DNA of 64,000 nt from Trichobilharzia regenti (taxonomy: Eukaryota > Platyhelminthes > Trematoda > Strigeidida > Schistosomatidae). The notes under the pieces were generated by a model. That model had not been told where the DNA came from. It searched no databases and saw only the letters and a list, made by a program, of their open reading frames with translations. A program made the translations under genes and the position numbers. Of the stretch, positions 1 through 11,225 are shown one piece after another. The stretch is from contig OX235266.1 in assembly GCA_944472135.2 (NCBI GenBank), positions 14,859,925 through 14,923,924 on the forward strand. The letters are read 5' to 3'. How positions within the stretch are numbered: position 1 is the stretch's first letter; every line of letters starts with the position of its first letter.

Positions 1-715
1 AATGACGTCTCGACAGTATGGATGTTTCAGAGTTTATCTTGAAATTTGCGTGTAATCCTCTAGTGCTGGACAACTTATGAGGTCTATTTTTGCATACGGC
101 GTCAATATAAAGGCCAGCTGTGAACTACAAATACTTTTAATTGTATGAGAACTCTACTTAGTATTAATATAATCAGTGTATAGTAATATATAAAATTATC
201 GTTCATAAATTCGTGTTGTGCTTCATATTTTAGGTATATGGAGGTTGTGGAATGTGAAATCAGTGGAAATGTCGATCCGTCAAACTAACGCTAACACCCT
301 TCATCAAAATTTTCTCTTGTAAACTAAGAAAATGTTTAATATACTGTTCATTTCTACTTCTTCTGAACGTCTTCAGTGCGTCGCAATACTATGAGCTTTC
401 GTAATATGTGAATTCTGTTTAATGCATGTTAAGCTTAGTGGAATGGAGATTTACTATAGTATTATGAGACTGTTACTTTAATCATTCATAGGATTTCGCG
501 TCTGTTTCTATACAAATAATACATTGTAAAAACGAAGTAGTATTTAGCAAGTTGAATAATAATTTTGTAATGTTCGTTACGCTAAAGTCGCCTTATTTAG
601 CCAATTGCAAGTCTGTATACTGCTAAACGGCAAGCATGTAGTACAAGTAAATTAGGGTTGATAGCTACTTCATTAATGATTTAATACGCAGTGGCATCAT
701 CGAATAGACTGTCTA
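1..715. other. Left edge, no gene recognised
   Basis: AT-rich sequence with no long open frame, no tRNA-like box and no repeat tail that I can match elsewhere in the window. It may be intergenic or intronic sequence 5' of the SUN-like gene. An upstream non-coding exon of that gene cannot be excluded. Confidence 0.4.
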
Positions 716-719
716 CTTG

Positions 720-1255
720 GCGATGATCTAAGAAACAATTCTGACATGCTGTTGAATCATGTGGTGTCATCTAATATCCACCATTTCTATGATCAACAAC
801 TGCAGTGTTTTGAATATCTGCCTTGTTAAGTATGTCGATGATCTAACTGTTTCAGTGTCTGTCAACTCCCAGCTAGACAGTACTAAAATGAACAGCTTTC
901 CATCAGGAATTAGCAAATGGTCTTCGTCTAATGGTCTTAAACTGAACCTTTCCAAATGTCAGGCAGTTAATTTCGGTTTCTGATGTAAGAGGAAGCTAAA
1001 TGAAGCTGTTAACCCCATTACTGTTGTATAATTGATGAGAGTGATACAGAAATTAAGTCTGACGTTAGGTATCTTGGATTAATTCTTTCTTCTGACCAAT
1101 CTTGGTCTTCCCATGTCTTAGCGATTTCTAAAACAATATTTCGCCTGACTGTTCACATTAAGAAGTTAAGGCACTCAAGCATAACTCATCTTCTCCTCTT
1201 ACAGTTTGTCAGTTCGTGCATCTTACCCATACTTGACCTGTTTTTCTTGCTTTAA
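720..1255 (+). pseudogene. Non-LTR reverse transcriptase fragment
   Basis: Two consecutive frames read as the palm and thumb of a LINE reverse transcriptase. The first (759-983) contains KYVDDLTVSVSV, the YxDD catalytic box in a CR1/Jockey-like context, followed by LKLNLSKCQAVNF. After a frameshift, 1031-1255 continues with YLGLILSSDQSWSSHV and a leucine-rich segment typical of the region after the catalytic box. No endonuclease or 3' tail is visible. It is a decayed 5'- and 3'-truncated insertion; family assignment beyond non-LTR RT is uncertain. Confidence 0.6.
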
Positions 1256-2952
1256 TCATGATGCAACCGTGTTTCGCAGATCTCATCACACAGCCTATCA
1301 GCCTTAAATGTATACCACATGTAGGTAAAATGCTTATGAACTAGGTATGCAAATCAAATTAAACGTTTGTACGGTGCATTCATTATTCGTAAGACTAACT
1401 ATTATGTAAGAGCCATGATTTGACCAGTTATACAACGTTTAATATATTTCGACATAATTAACCTACGCTGCTTCCTTCTATGACGCATTACCTAAAGCTA
1501 CGTAGCTACCTTAAAGTGGCTTCCACTGAAGGTAATCTCCCATCACTACTACCTTATCGAGCAACCTAACGTTATCTTTGAAATTCAAAGTGAAGGAGAC
1601 ATCCTGGGAACCTTCTTGGTAGAAGGATCGTCTCCTAGTCGAAAAAATGAATATATCCTAATCTCCACGAAAACATTTAGAGGTGTTCATCTTATCACCT
1701 CAAATGACTCACTATTTGCAGTCACCTAAAAAGTAAGAATAAATTTACCGAAGACAGTGTGCTTATGGCTTCTAGATATCATAATGTACCATGAGGGAAA
1801 ACCTATATCCATAGGGTTATAACAGTTACAAGCGCAATATTAATTCGAAACACGACGACCACAATTCTCAATGACAGAAAATCCTACTTTGCTACTTAAT
1901 CTTCTAAAGGTATTAACAGATGTTTCGCCCAGAAAAAGAAAATCAATGGTTCTAGGAAAATTTATTTAGTTTTCTTAAAGAACATTGGCACCCGTATTTA
2001 AAGACACCGAGAAATCACAAACATCCACAAAATAGGAATTTCATTATTTGAAGTGAAGCAAGCAATCTGTATTCAGCCAATATTTTCACCCCGAATAATA
2101 ATCAGCTCTTCAGCTTGTTGTAGACCACAACCCGGAACGTTATTCTTGCTAATTAAAGTCTTACCTATAACTGAGATAGTTCGTACACTCACCAAACCAC
2201 CATGTTATCCGCTTTTGGAGTGGTTTTGCAACACACTGAATGGCTGTTAACACCGGCTTTGCTACAGATGCTCTTAGTTCATGTATTTGGACCTAGTACA
2301 TTCGGCATTAATAAACATACGCAACACTTAACATGTAGGTGTTTCTGATTGCTTTCAAGTTTCTTTCAGTTCCAAAACTACATACAGGCATAACAGATTC
2401 ACACTTCTCATGTGACTCAACCGTGTTTGATTTAGATTCTCTGACAATATATCTGATTCTTCAACTGATAATATACATTGATGGTGTACTCAGCTTCTCG
2501 AAAAGCTTCAAAGTTTTCGCAAATTCAAACCACATTCTGAAATATCTAGGTTTAATATGCTCTTCGTAAATCTTACCAATATCAAACCTGATCGTATTCT
2601 CCTCACCAGATTGACTCGTAGATTGCTGCAAGCTGTAAACATGCATGTGAAAGACATTGTTTTTTCCAGATTTCTACGTACTACTTAATCAAGTGATCAA
2701 GAGACAATAACAGCAACCAGCGAATGGACCAAGACCAACATCTTTTCTCAGCTAAACACGTTCACGTGTCTGTTTTCCGAAACTTCTACGCAGAACTACT
2801 TCATTATTAACTGAAAAACGACTAAAACATTGCAACCAGGCATGAAAACAACGTGTGAAACATTTGTAATGAAATGAATGCACTGCCCTGGTGGTAAAAA
2901 CTTCCGAAACATATGAAATTAGTCATTTTAACAGCAACGGAAACAAAATTAG
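1256..2952. other. Unassigned sequence
   Basis: About 1.7 kb with only short, unconvincing open frames. I see no SINE head, no terminal repeats and no splice-bounded exon. A short stretch near 2460-2650 faintly recalls an LTR-retrotransposon RT but is too degraded to call. Confidence 0.35.
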
Positions 2953-3399
2953 GTGAAAAGCAGCATTTGCGAACAGTGCGCATCAAGATGGGTTGTCAAT
3001 AAATGCAGGATACACGGGAAAACCGATGTGCAAACGAACGGCTACGGAAATGTAATCCAACACGGCCGACTAACATGGACGAAAATGACCTTTGAGCGTC
3101 TCACTCCGTTAATGACCTTAAGCATGCTGGATAATTTCAGTCATGGAAAGTCATCAAATCTAGACTATATTCTAACGAGTGACCAACTACTCGCCGAAAA
3201 GCTCCAGATCATGATTCCTTTAGTAAGTAGTGACCATGCAGTCATAGGTTTCGATCTTGTTCTCCGTGAGTGTTTGCAGTGGGACGTTAATCGACCATGT
3301 CTGTGGTACAGCAAAGCTGACTATGCTAAAATGCGGAGGCTCTTTTCCGACGCAGACTGGCCTTTAGCATGGGACGACCTATCTGTGGATGAACACTAG
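2953..3399 (+). pseudogene. LINE endonuclease C-terminal fragment
   Basis: The frame contains SNLDYILTSDQLL and VSSDHAVIGFDL, matching the last blocks of the apurinic-like (EEP) endonuclease of Jockey/CR1 LINEs, including the terminal SDH active-site motif. The family's N-terminal blocks are absent, so this is roughly the last third of the domain plus the start of the linker toward RT. It is followed by a stop and a frame change. Confidence 0.65.
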
Positions 3400-3597
3400 G
3401 AAGTGGTAAAAAAAGATTATTCATATAGCAATCTCGAATACCGTCCCTTTAGTCACAACACAGCCCAAGAGAAAGACCTCATGTTTGAAGAGAGGCACCA
3501 GACGAATTCTGCAAGCAGGTGGAAGGTTTGGTTTATGTGGCGTGTATCTAAGAGTCAGACCGGCACGATGCATACCTCGAACTCATGAACCGGTGTA

Positions 3598-5284
3598 ATG
3601 CAAGAGTCAGGAGGGACAGGAGGTCATTCCAGGCTAACCTTGCTAAAAAAGCTCCCAGAAAACCCCAAAAACTTGTACCGATTCATGTCGGAGAGAAAAC
3701 CGACAAACCAGGACGCATGCGCCTTATTAGGCCCAAACGGTAAATATCTCACTAGTCTGGTGGTGGCTGAAACACTCAGCTCATCCTTCGTCAAACAGCT
3801 AAACAGCAATGTGGATACTACAGTTAAGGACCAAAATGGTGGCACCACTATTTCACAGGAGGAAGACCTAGCGGCTACTCCCCAAATAAACCCAGCTATA
3901 GTACTTAGAAAGGTAAAGCGACTCACACCTGGGAAGTCCCCAGGTTGTGACGACATCAGGCCATCTGTTCTGAAACAGTGCGCCGAGGCTCTCTGTAGAC
4001 CCCTGTGCGACTTGTTCCAACACTCAATGGTTTCGGGGACACTGCCAAGAGAGTGGAAAAGAGCCATCCTTTCTCCAATCTTCAAAGGTGGGGTCAGGCA
4101 AAACGCTACTAGTTATAGACCAGTAGCTCTACTCTCAGTGGTATCAAAAGTACTGGAAAGTATTATTGACGACCACATCAGTCCATGTGGTCTTCCTAGA
4201 CTTAGAGAAGGCATTTGACACTGTTCACCATGACCTTCTCCTACATAAAATAAGCCAGGCAGGTAAAGGTGAGACACTTCTGTCATGGTTAAAGGACTAC
4301 CTAGCCGACAGGCAATTTTGCACTAAGGTTAACCGAGTCCGATCATCTTGGCACAGATCGTCATCAGGAGTGTCGCAGGGTTCTATCCTAGGACCACTGA
4401 TGTTTTTGATTTTTATCAATGATCTACCACGCCGTCTAATCTGCCCGACTCTCCTATACGCTGACGACGTAAAAATGTGGAGGGCGATAAAGTGTCCGGA
4501 GGATTCAGATAGGCTACAGGAAGACCTAAACCTTCTGGAAGACTGGGCGGTGGCCAGTGGCATGACTTTCAACCTGAAAAAGTGCAAAGTAGTGAAGTTG
4601 CGCAACTATAGACTGCAGAATGCAAGTTACACCCTGTGCAATGAAAGCTTGTCCTGCACAACGTCGGAACGCGACTTAGGTCTAGTTCTAACGGAAAAAA
4701 TGGACACAAGCGAAAATTACACAGGGGATGTAACGAGGGCATATGCAGTCATACACTTTACGCATATACAGTTAGGTGCACTCACTGCTGAGCTCTTTCT
4801 AAGGTTGTACAAAACATACATCAGGCCACATCTTGAAGTGCATAATATTGTTGCACCCCCAATCCTGAGAAGAGACGCCAACCTCTTGGAAAGAGTCCAA
4901 CGACGGGCAACAAAAGGAGTGGTTGGTCTCCGAAATAAACCATATGATGAAAGGCTGAAGAAATTAGGCCTGTTCACACTCAGCTACCGTCGGCTTAGGG
5001 GGGATTTGATTACTGCCTACAAAATAACAAATGACCAGAATCACCCAAACAAAGGTGTTCTGCCATTGAGTAGGTATAGGCTCCCACGTGGAAATCCCAG
5101 AAGGATAGCTCACCAGAGGGCAAGGACCCGGGTGCGCTCCCACTTCTTTTCACTGCGGGTTTGCCGTCCCTGGAATTCCCTACCGGCAGATGTAGCTATG
5201 GCAACGTCTTTGGACGCCTTTAAGCGAAGGCTGGACAACCATGCAGCGATACAAGGACTGCATCCAAATGGCCTATCTCCTTAA
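3598..5284 (+). pseudogene. LINE reverse transcriptase with internal deletion
   Basis: The first frame (3598-4218) carries the RT finger region: GKSPGCDDIRPSVLK and SYRPVALLSVVSKVLE. The second (4166-5284) carries VVFLDLEKAFDTVHHDLL, SSGVSQGSILGPLMFLIFIN and the catalytic LLYADDVKMW, then a thumb with LLERVQRRATKGVVGLR. The frames meet at about 4165-4190, where DDH-I runs straight into FLDLEKAFD. The usual intervening block of some 50-60 residues (the QHGF motif) is therefore missing and the frame has shifted. The product would be inactive even if transcribed. Confidence 0.8.
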
Positions 5285-5403
5285 AATCGCATACACCATT
5301 CAGGGGGAGACAATTAAACTCGTCATTTTACTTCTTTACATTCTCTCCCGTCTTACTCTCCTGACAACTGATTATTATTATAATTATTATTACTATTATT
5401 ATT

Positions 5404-5447
<44 letters not shown>

Positions 5448-5458
5448 CTTCAAACTTA

Positions 5459-7192
5459 ATCAGCTGACTGTTGTTACGCTTCCCTTTTTCCGTTTCTGTC
5501 TCTTAGACTTAATAACTTCACTAATTATATCTTTTCTCTTGTCGACGATACCGAAGGACTAACTGGCGAAAGGATCAACTCCATTCACATTAGTAACAGT
5601 CTTAACACACCTCAGACTACAAACCACGTATAATTGATCCCAGCACTACTCCTTTTGGAGTCAACCAAAGCTACTACAGTCAAGTGATGGGATGAGCTAC
5701 GTAGACGTTTACCGAAGACCAGGAACCTATACCTTACAATCAAGAAGCTAGCACAAAGAAATCAAATTGGTTTATACTAGCTCGTACAAACGACATTGGA
5801 TATTGGATCTGTTTTGCGCGCTTAGCTCAAAATGGATGGAGTCGAATCACAAATGCGTGAGTGTAAAGTTGCCTTAATTTGATACCGTCATCTGTGTCTG
5901 ATACCCCACCCCATTCTTATTATCAATTCGATTAATATAAATCTATGGACATTCAAATAATAAGTCAACTCGGCGAAAGTAAGCAGTCATAGCCAAAAGA
6001 TGGTGACCTTGAACAACCAATCATAACCCAAACGCAAAAAAGTTGCATAATCGTTGAAATGTACATTGAGAACTACCGCAAACCTAATATTTCACTGTGT
6101 AGTTTTAGCCTCTGTATTGCAAAAATGTCTTCCAGTCAATACACAGATGATCTATAGAGAAATCGTGTCATGTGCGAGATAATACCTATTCATCTAGGTG
6201 ACTCTAGGTCATGGTACTTCTAAATTCATTGATATCTCTGAAAGCATTCTTCAATGTGCTCCATAATTTAACCATAATCGTAACCGTGAACCCTAAATCT
6301 TGTAGAAGCCATGACCCTACCTAACAGCATAGATTTGCAGAAAAGGTACTCAGAGAATAACTTGAATACTGTATATATCCTATCCAAGTCCAAAAAGGCA
6401 GACATGATTTGATTTCATAGCATTCCGTGTGCCTAATCGGTTCTTGTAGATCAACTTTTGAAAGGCCTTAACTCTGGCCATAATACCTTAGCCTCACCAA
6501 TGAGTCTGAAGTTAACATTCACCATCCCTCGTTGTGTCAGTGAATTACAATCTTAAGGCTTCAGAATTTGTAAAGAAGCGAATATTTTTTACCCAGGTCA
6601 ATATTAAACATAATTTTAGGTTCCCGTTGTTGCATGGCTTCAAAAACTATTAAGTTTTACTTTAAGCAACAAGCATTGATTTCAGGAGCATTGCATGGTT
6701 ACCCACCAATCTCAGTATAATGCTGAATTAACTCACATTCTATATTGAGTAAATTCTTAAATTATTTGATTATATGCACAGGCTAGGATTCGTTGCTGGT
6801 TGTCAGTATGACTGGTACTAATTCAGCACGCTGGGCTTTTTTCTAGGCATCTTCATAAGTAGCTCTGAAACCTATTGGGCTTGCTAGTCAGCGTTGTTTC
6901 AGCCCAGATTCAGCACTTACCGGCATTGCCTTAGAACAGAGTGACTCAATTCAGCACATATTGGGAGTTTTTACAGCTTTATTTCAGCATTAAATACATT
7001 ATTTCAGTTGCAAGTCCTATTTTTAAAGTTTCGTTGCACTAATTAAGCTTCCTTTTAAGAATGATCAGCGTTATTTCAGTAGTTGGTTCATTTTAGGTAG
7101 CTAAAATATTAAATTACCATAAAAATGCGTTATCGACGCATGGGTTACAATTAGATTGGAATTATTGTAAGCTTCGGTCGTTGTGTCTGTCC
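5459..7192. other. Unassigned sequence
   Basis: About 1.7 kb of AT-rich sequence without a convincing ORF, tRNA-like head or repeat end. The phrase 'ttcagca' recurs several times between 6820 and 7080, which may reflect an old degenerate repeat. Nothing else could be supported. Confidence 0.3.
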
Positions 7193-7316
7193 CAGCTAGC
7201 ATTGAATTCGGGGGTACTGCAGATAACTGTCCCACGTTCTGCAATGCTCCCGAATTTTTCGCCCCAAATATTCTGAGGTGCGCCCAAGGAAAATGCTAGC
7301 TAGGAGTACAATTACA
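7193..7316. mobile_element. Possible short MITE
   Basis: A 124-bp segment begins CCCAGCTAGCATT and ends with its near-perfect reverse complement (AATGCTAGCTAGG). It is GC-richer than its surroundings and has no coding capacity. The shape fits a miniature inverted-repeat element, but no clear target duplication flanks it and I see no second copy. Confidence 0.3.
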
Positions 7317-7734
7317 GACTTGAAGCTTCAGACTTTGAAAAAAGGCCAATATTATACATAATTTTAAAATTAATTTTAAAATCTATTAAGTTATACTTTT
7401 CTTTGGTTAATAGAGCGGTAAATGAACTACAGTTCATAAATCGTATACGATCAAAACTATCTATTGAATGTTTTTGCATAAAGGAAGAATCAACCCTATC
7501 TTATCACCACTGAGTGTCATATAATATTCACTGTTTGAATGGAATATCTCAAACCAGGAGATTTTAACAAGTTTTACAAATTGAAGTATTTTTGTAGTTT
7601 CATAATGGTCGTTAATAGGTGACTCGAAATAATTATTCTTCGTGTTTTTCGGATTTCCTTCAATCTGCTGATTTTTAATGCTGGTGATTTTCATTACTGT
7701 CTAATATAAGCTAGAAAAGTGTTTGAAGTCAAGG

Positions 7735-8172
7735 GCCTCTACTATACTTTAATTGGACACTAGTAACTAGTGTGATTTGTGTAGTCCTTTGTTTGATGCA
7801 GACTGAATTCTATCAGTCAGGTTTGCAATGTATGTGGCCACCATTCTAGGTAGCTCAACTTCATGGTGTACTTTGAATTTTTTAATGCCAGATGACAGTA
7901 TCCAATGTAGTGCTACAGGAGATCAATTACCGGCCGCATAGCTCAGTTATGGCCACGTCTCTGATTGCAGGTAGCACTGTGTGACGTGGGTTCGAATCTC
8001 ATGAGGAGGGACATGAGTTCGTTCAAGGTTACAGGTACGCCTTATTGACTGACTAACTGGCCAATGAGTGCCAACTAACACGAAACCTAGGCGGTGTCGA
8101 AGGCTTCCTGTGGCCGATTTCCTCCAACCATTTAACATCAGCAGTTCAAAAGCATCCACTGTATCTAACATC
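7735..8172. repeat. tRE-D repeat, inverted partial dimer
   Basis: The right part (about 7935-8172, + orientation) has a tRNA-like head: CATAGCTCAGTTATGG resembles an A box and GGGTTCGAATCTC a B box. The tRE-D body follows, ending near CTTCCTGTGGCCG. The left part (about 7735-7800) holds the same family's 5' spacer in the opposite orientation (GATTGGACACTAG-like, then TTCTATCAGTCAGG), so the two pieces are head to head. The hammerhead region is disturbed by an expanded GACTGACT tract, so this copy is unlikely to cleave. Confidence 0.6.
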
Positions 8173-8789
8173 TAAATTCTTCAATAGTTTTCTGCATGAG
8201 TATCATTGACCTTTTACAGTAATGATAATAGTGAGATGAGGATGATTGTCTACTAGATCAAGGCTTTTCATCGCTACTAGACTGTGGAGTGGTTCTTCAT
8301 CTCAATGTGTATTAATCTTATGAAGGAAGTGATTGTCCTGGGTTCGTATGTTCCACGCTCTTTAATTTACTTGGTGTTTCTACTCAGCAGTCCAAGCTGA
8401 AGTAGATGAAGTAAGACTCACGTTTAGAACGCGTACGCTAATGACCCACATATCAACGAACCTGGAAGGTAAGAAGTGAATACACCTGCACCATTAAAAA
8501 TGAATGTGAGTCGTGTTCTCGGTCGATGTTGTCCTATCATTGTCTTGTATCATGGCTAGGGCACCAGTTAGATAGTTCAAACCACCTGTTAAATGCTTTT
8601 ACTAACTACACGTAGCTTCATGACTACTGTTTGTGTCATGCCACGCAAGACGAGAAATTGAAGACAAAGAGCTGTGGTCAAATATAGCTAGCTTCACGTC
8701 TTCCAATGAACTGTAGCACAGTACATATGTCCTTCGATTAATGGCTGAATATTTTGTCTACGCCAGAGGTGATGTAGGTTGGAAAATGC
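8173..8789. other. Unassigned sequence
   Basis: No open frame above background, no tRNA-like head and no matching repeat recognised. It lies between a tRE-D repeat and an RTE relic and may be unannotated LINE sequence. Confidence 0.3.
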
Positions 8790-9300
8790 CTCACGATCCC
8801 TTTATATCCGTCCTGAGGTTTCATCAGCATTCAGTGCTTTGGGGCTAATGCAACTTCCTAAATAAGTGAAGTGATCAGAACCCCCCCCCCCTACCACTTC
8901 ACTCCATATCTTTAAGCTGCGAGTCGGTATAGTCCAATCCTCCGGCATCATCCTATATTGTATGCCAAACATTCCAAGGTTTCTGCGCAAGGTTTTTAGA
9001 AGGTTTTGCATTTTTCAGCGTCTTCACCTAGCATGGAAGGCAATATTATCCGCATACTCTAATTCTGCAAGGCTGCCCTGGTAAGAAGTCCTTAAGTGGC
9101 TGAAGTCAGTTAGCATCAATTCTATTAATATATCTATGATGAAATTAAACAGGAATGGGTATAATGAGCATCCCTAACGGACACCACCGTCTATCATCAT
9201 AAGCTCGTACTCAACGGTAAGGGTTCAAGTGGAGTGTCTGTATGGGTACAATATATACTTTTCCGACACCTTTCAATGTCAGATAAGAAATATTATCAAG
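8790..9300 (-). pseudogene. RTE-type reverse transcriptase relic
   Basis: Read on the minus strand, 9010-9190 gives PFLFNFIIDILIEL followed by LAELEYADNIA, a damaged YADD box. Then 9011-8802 gives WTIPTRSLKIWSEVV and [10 protein letters not shown], the RTE post-catalytic segment. The order matches the intact RTE at 13221-16286. YADN replaces YADD and the frame is broken, so this is an inactive fragment. Confidence 0.65.
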
Positions 9301-9317
9301 TATAAGTTTCTAGGGAT

Positions 9318-9674
9318 TTTGTTTGATTGGTTACAGGATTTCATCATAAGCTGACATCAGTCAGAGAACCATTGGAAAACCAGCTGTTTCCGTTTTCCTA
9401 GTTTGGGGCACTTCATCAGTACGCACCCACACCGCGGAATTCGAACGCAGGACCTTCTGGTTACAAGGCCGGCGAGCTAGCTAGCCCTCGGACTGCGATC
9501 CAATGTCCAGTCCATGAATGCTAACTTCTGCCAATCCACAACATAGCGTGACCACTTAGCATACTGATGAATAGTCCTAAACTAGGACAACGGAAACAGC
9601 TGTCCAGTACTCCCAGATGGTTTTTCAATGGTTCTCTGACCGATGTCAGTTCATAATGAAATCCTTTAACCAAT
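9318..9674. repeat. tRE-C repeat, palindromic
   Basis: The left arm (9318-9570, minus orientation) runs TTTGATTGGTTACAGGATTTC through a tRNA-like head whose B box lies near 9438-9448 on the minus strand. The right arm (about 9570-9674) is the same family's tail in the plus orientation, ending AACCAATCAAACA. The ends are thus inverted copies of each other. Both arms hold a degenerate hammerhead-like core (CTGATGA with a disrupted second half). An RTE-1 derivative is inserted directly against the right end. Confidence 0.65.
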
Positions 9675-10314
9675 CAAACAATATTTATTATTTATTTATT
9701 CAAACGCATAAAAAGTTGGTACAATATGGCACCAAGAAGGATGCGCCACACAATAATAATAAAACAACATAGATCAAAAGAAAGAAGAGAGAATATATAT
9801 TTATATAAGTAGAGAACGGATAAAGAACTTCATCTGGAAGGAAAACAGTCATGCTTAACAAGTTCAAACAGTGTTCGTTAGCTATCATCGGGAAGGGAAG
9901 AAAGAAGGAAATTGCAACACGTGTAATAGCACGCGATAAGTTTCATTGATTGTTTGTTGCTTTATTCAATTCATTATGTGAGGGCTGAGATACTGCCCGG
10001 GCGCCCAGACCGAAGCAGGTGGTTTTATTAAGGGACAACCCCGCGAGCCTTTGACTTGGAGTCTAGACCGAAAGGCAGCGGAGCAGCGTCAGGAGCTGCA
10101 TTCCCATGGTTGATGGTGACCCATATGGGTTCATACACCATTTGATCTGATTGAATACTGGAGCCCATGTACCCCATGGTAACTGCTTTTAGTTTAACCG
10201 CTATGCAAACAACCTTCCTGACATGGTAGGACCTGCAGGGACAGAGTCCCAGTCAGTTTAGCATGTTGGGTCATTACGGTATTCAAGCCCGACCACCACG
10301 ACAAGGTAGCAGTT
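9675..10314 (-). mobile_element. RTE-1 derivative with ORF deleted
   Basis: On the minus strand this begins with the same 5' end as the intact RTE at 12641 (AACTGCTACCTTGTCGTGG), keeps about 390 bp of its 5' UTR, then jumps at about 9915-9925 to the last 15 or so codons and the complete 3' UTR, ending in a TTTA-rich tail. Nearly all of the 1021-codon ORF is missing. It is non-autonomous and shaped like a SINE made from LINE ends. The second such copy at 47925 has different junctions. Confidence 0.75.
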
Positions 10315-10547
10315 ATCGGCCGGGTTGGCACGGCTAAGTATGCTTATATTCCAAAACCTGTACAGACTTGAAGCCCACCTGGTTTTACGCAGTTTGTAAA
10401 TACTCGTAGTACTGTTTCATCAGCATTCCATAAAATGTTCAGTCTTTTTGAAATCGTTCATTATATAAACGGGTTAGTCCATAAATTTATTGATTGACAA
10501 TTTCTCTTTTATTCTTTTATTTCACACTTATTCAGTTTTCATCTTAG

Positions 10548-10548
<1 letters not shown>

Positions 10549-10597
<49 letters not shown>
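10549..10597. repeat. (TA)n microsatellite
   Basis: Uninterrupted TA dinucleotide run. Its length is likely polymorphic. Confidence 0.95.
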
Positions 10598-10601
<4 letters not shown>

Positions 10602-11068
10602 TACCTATATTTATTTGTATGTCGTTTTGCTTGTAAATTCATGTTGAGGTTGATGTGTTGGCGACTAAGGTTTACTTTATCCTTGTGACTTATTTCAATT
10701 TGCAATACACACACCTCCTTTTTCTTGTCATGTATTTATTTATTTTTCTAAAAACTCTTCATCATCCTTACAACAATATTTAAAAAAAAATTAACTTCAA
10801 TAAAATGCTTTGCTTCAAGATAAATGCGAAATTTTACCTGTCTGCTTGTACAATGTCAACCTTTTTACAACACTATCAAGTAAAATTGATTGTTATCGAT
10901 TAATGATTTGTATTGTGCTGTGTTGTGTTGTGTCATAAATGCATCGTATCATTTTGAATATCAATATTTATCACACACACACACACTCTATTTACATAGT
11001 ACTGTTAATTGGCATTGGATATCTCTCTGGACTGTAAAATATATATATAATTTTTATTTTTTGCATAG
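10598..11068. other. Sequence upstream of first visible exon
   Basis: AT-rich, with short (CA)n at 10974-10986 and (TA)n at 11041-11049. It ends in the polypyrimidine tract and TTGCATAG acceptor of the exon at 11069. That acceptor implies at least one more exon upstream, outside or unrecognised in the window. Confidence 0.5.
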
Positions 11069-11225
11069 GCTTTAATTCCTTCGGATCGGCGTATTTTATG
11101 ACATCGGCGTCTGAATACACTAGGAATTCTCATGAAGCATTAAATTCTTATGGTTTATCAATGGCAAGAATGCTTCGTTCAAGAAATGTGGAAGCAGAAG
11201 TAGAGGAAGAAGACAGAAGTGGCAG
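11069..11225 (+). CDS. Exon 1 (first visible)
   Basis: Acceptor TTGCATAG at 11061-11068, donor GTAACG at 11226. The frame is open throughout: FNSFGSAYF, then [20 protein letters not shown] and [20 protein letters not shown]. The ATG at 11098 is the natural start if the upstream exon is non-coding, but the frame stays open 5' of it, so the true N-terminus may be earlier. The exon leaves two bases (AG), completed by exon 2. The acidic run VEAEVEEED follows a basic patch. Confidence 0.6.

Larger units (their letters stand above)
2953..5458 (+). mobile_element. CR1/Jockey-like LINE, 5'-truncated
   Basis: A decayed non-LTR retrotransposon whose coding parts appear in the normal order: endonuclease C-terminus, linker, reverse transcriptase, then an (ATT)n/(TA)n-rich 3' end at about 5370-5441. 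The 5' half of the endonuclease is missing, as expected for target-primed reverse transcription that stopped early. Frameshifts and an internal deletion make it non-autonomous. I could not find an exact target-site duplication. Confidence 0.75.

Noticed and set aside
2339..2646. Frames on both strands here recall LTR-retrotransposon RT (YIDGVLSFSKSF on plus, EEHIK on minus).
   Set aside because: The two hints are on opposite strands, neither extends beyond about 15 residues, and no other Gypsy block is nearby.
10974..10986. Short (CA)n and dispersed direct repeats checked as a CRISPR array, together with the other simple repeats.
   Set aside because: No regular repeat-spacer structure exists and the genome is eukaryotic.
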